A stretch of DNA of 64,000 nucleotides, taken from assembly GCF_018223745.1 (NCBI RefSeq), contig NZ_CP073653.1, forward strand, positions 2,694,001 through 2,758,000. The letters are read 5' to 3'. The notes beneath the pieces were generated by a model, which did no database searches, was not told the DNA's origin, and saw nothing but the letters and a program-made list of their open reading frames with translations. Position numbers and translations under genes: made by a program. Source of the DNA: Clostridium beijerinckii (GTDB lineage Bacteria; Bacillota; Clostridia; Clostridiales; Clostridiaceae). Positions 63,342 to 64,000 of the stretch are shown in pieces (position 1 is the first letter of the stretch; each line of letters opens with the position of its first letter).

Positions 63342-64000
63342 ATGAGTTCCGAAATTGGAGTACAAGAAAGTAAAGTGCAAGGAATTAAAGCAAAAGAAGC
63401 TGATACACAGGAAAATAGTTTTACTGTATCAGCATCTCCACATATTCGTTGTGATGAATCAATCTCAAAGATAATGTGGAATGTAAACATAGCATTAGCA
63501 CCAGCTGCTATTTTTTCTATATATTATTTTGGTATCCCTGCATTAATTAACTTAGTTGTTGGTGCAGCTTCAGCAGTTGCTTTTGAATATTTGGTTCAAA
63601 AATTCCGTAAAAAGAAGATCACAGCATTTGACGGAAGTGCATTTTTAACTGGCTTATTGCTAGCTATGTGTGTGTCCCCAACGTTACCTGTTTATATGAT
63701 AATAGCGGGTTCGTTTGTAGCCATAGTAATAGCTAAGCATTCTATGGGTGGGCTTGGATATAATATTTTTAATCCAGCTCATATCGGAAGAGCAGCATTA
63801 ATGGTATCTTGGCCAGTTGCAATGACAACATGGACAAAGATGACAACTTCAGTAGATGTTGTTAGCTCTGCTACACCATTGAACATATTAAAACAACAAG
63901 GATATTCTAAATTGATTGAAACTTTTGGTGGCAATATAGAATTGTATAAAGCTATGTTTATTGGCACAAGAAATGGAAGCGCAGGAGAAACTTCGACAAT
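63342..64000 (+). CDS. rnfD: Rnf complex subunit RnfD, 5' part cut by window end
   Basis: An open frame from ATG 63342 (after GAAGGGG) runs through the last base, 219 codons so far. The product starts hydrophilic, then SPHIRCDESISKIMWNVN and several membrane helices (IALAPAAIFSIYYFG, TGLLLAMCVSPTLPVYM). GGLGYNIFNPAHIGRA and the flavin-attachment type sequence SSATPLNIL, whose Thr should carry covalent FMN, identify RnfD. It is one of the membrane subunits of the ion-pumping core. It is translationally close to rnfC; rnfG, E, A and B are expected beyond the window. Confidence 0.93.
   Translation, partial: MSSEIGVQESKVQGIKAKEADTQENSFTVSASPHIRCDESISKIMWNVNIALAPAAIFSIYYFGIPALINLVVGAASAVAFEYLVQKFRKKKITAFDGSAFLTGLLLAMCVSPTLPVYMIIAGSFVAIVIAKHSMGGLGYNIFNPAHIGRAALMVSWPVAMTTWTKMTTSVDVVSSATPLNILKQQGYSKLIETFGGNIELYKAMFIGTRNGSAGETST

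Overview
The window looks like chromosome of a low-GC, spore-former-type Firmicute, most likely a Clostridium sensu stricto (cluster I) species of the solvent-producing kind. The evidence is very AT-rich DNA, strong GGAGG-type ribosome sites, a TTG/GTG minority of starts, an Rnf complex preceded by an RseC-like gene, an iron-type butanol dehydrogenase, a T-box tyrosyl-tRNA synthetase and a guanine-type purine riboswitch. No rRNA, tRNA, CRISPR array or prophage was found. I cannot name the species from the sequence alone.

Layout. 1-5.8 kb: the end of an acyl-CoA dehydratase activase-like gene, two anchored extracytoplasmic proteins, a membrane-anchored unknown, a DMT exporter, and a flavodoxin plus DUF3793 pair behind a promoter carrying a clear Fur box. 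5.8-6.2 kb: no gene, but three successive hairpins with near-identical C/A-rich loops and a terminator, a candidate small RNA. 6.3-12 kb: Nudix hydrolase, MATE exporter, UvsE endonuclease and an ISLre2-type transposase. 12-20.8 kb: a secreted transglutaminase-like protein, T-box plus tyrS, an AI-2E transporter, the divergent polyphosphate pair ppx/ppk, and a secreted wall-repeat protein. 21-23.4 kb: butanol dehydrogenase behind a MerR-type promoter, and an LD-carboxypeptidase. 23.5-29.8 kb: a solute-binding lipoprotein, a transmembrane GGDEF-EAL protein and a FapA/DUF342 protein in one tight run with no transporter genes. 29.9-32.1 kb: purine riboswitch, pbuX and xpt.

32.1-34.5 kb is mobile DNA (a foldback element and a frameshifted IS1182-type element). 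34.6-49.4 kb holds peptidase T, a SUV3-like helicase, an orphan ABC ATPase, a divergent PRPP-synthetase-like protein, an NlpC/P60 hydrolase with a structured segment upstream, an orphan sensor kinase, YhaM, a DUF503 protein, an intact IS1380 element with a 5-bp target duplication, and DAHP synthase. 49.8-55.2 kb holds a cytochrome b5-fold protein with a Gly/Thr-rich tandem-repeat tail, small enzymes, and two tandem YibE/F membrane proteins. 55.6-59.3 kb is a second mobile-rich zone: a DDE-transposase element ending 35 bp before a secreted internally repeated protein gene, a solo IS end, and three abutting foldback elements. 59.4-64 kb has argF, a small GNAT protein, and rseC-rnfC-rnfD, cut by the window end.

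The most interesting items are the triple-hairpin locus, the foldback family (four members, one pair 26 kb apart), the solute-binding lipoprotein/c-di-GMP cluster, the structured segment at 41.73-41.83 kb, and two well-defined operators (Fur at the flavodoxin, MerR-type at the butanol dehydrogenase). Family names come from motif recognition, not database searches.
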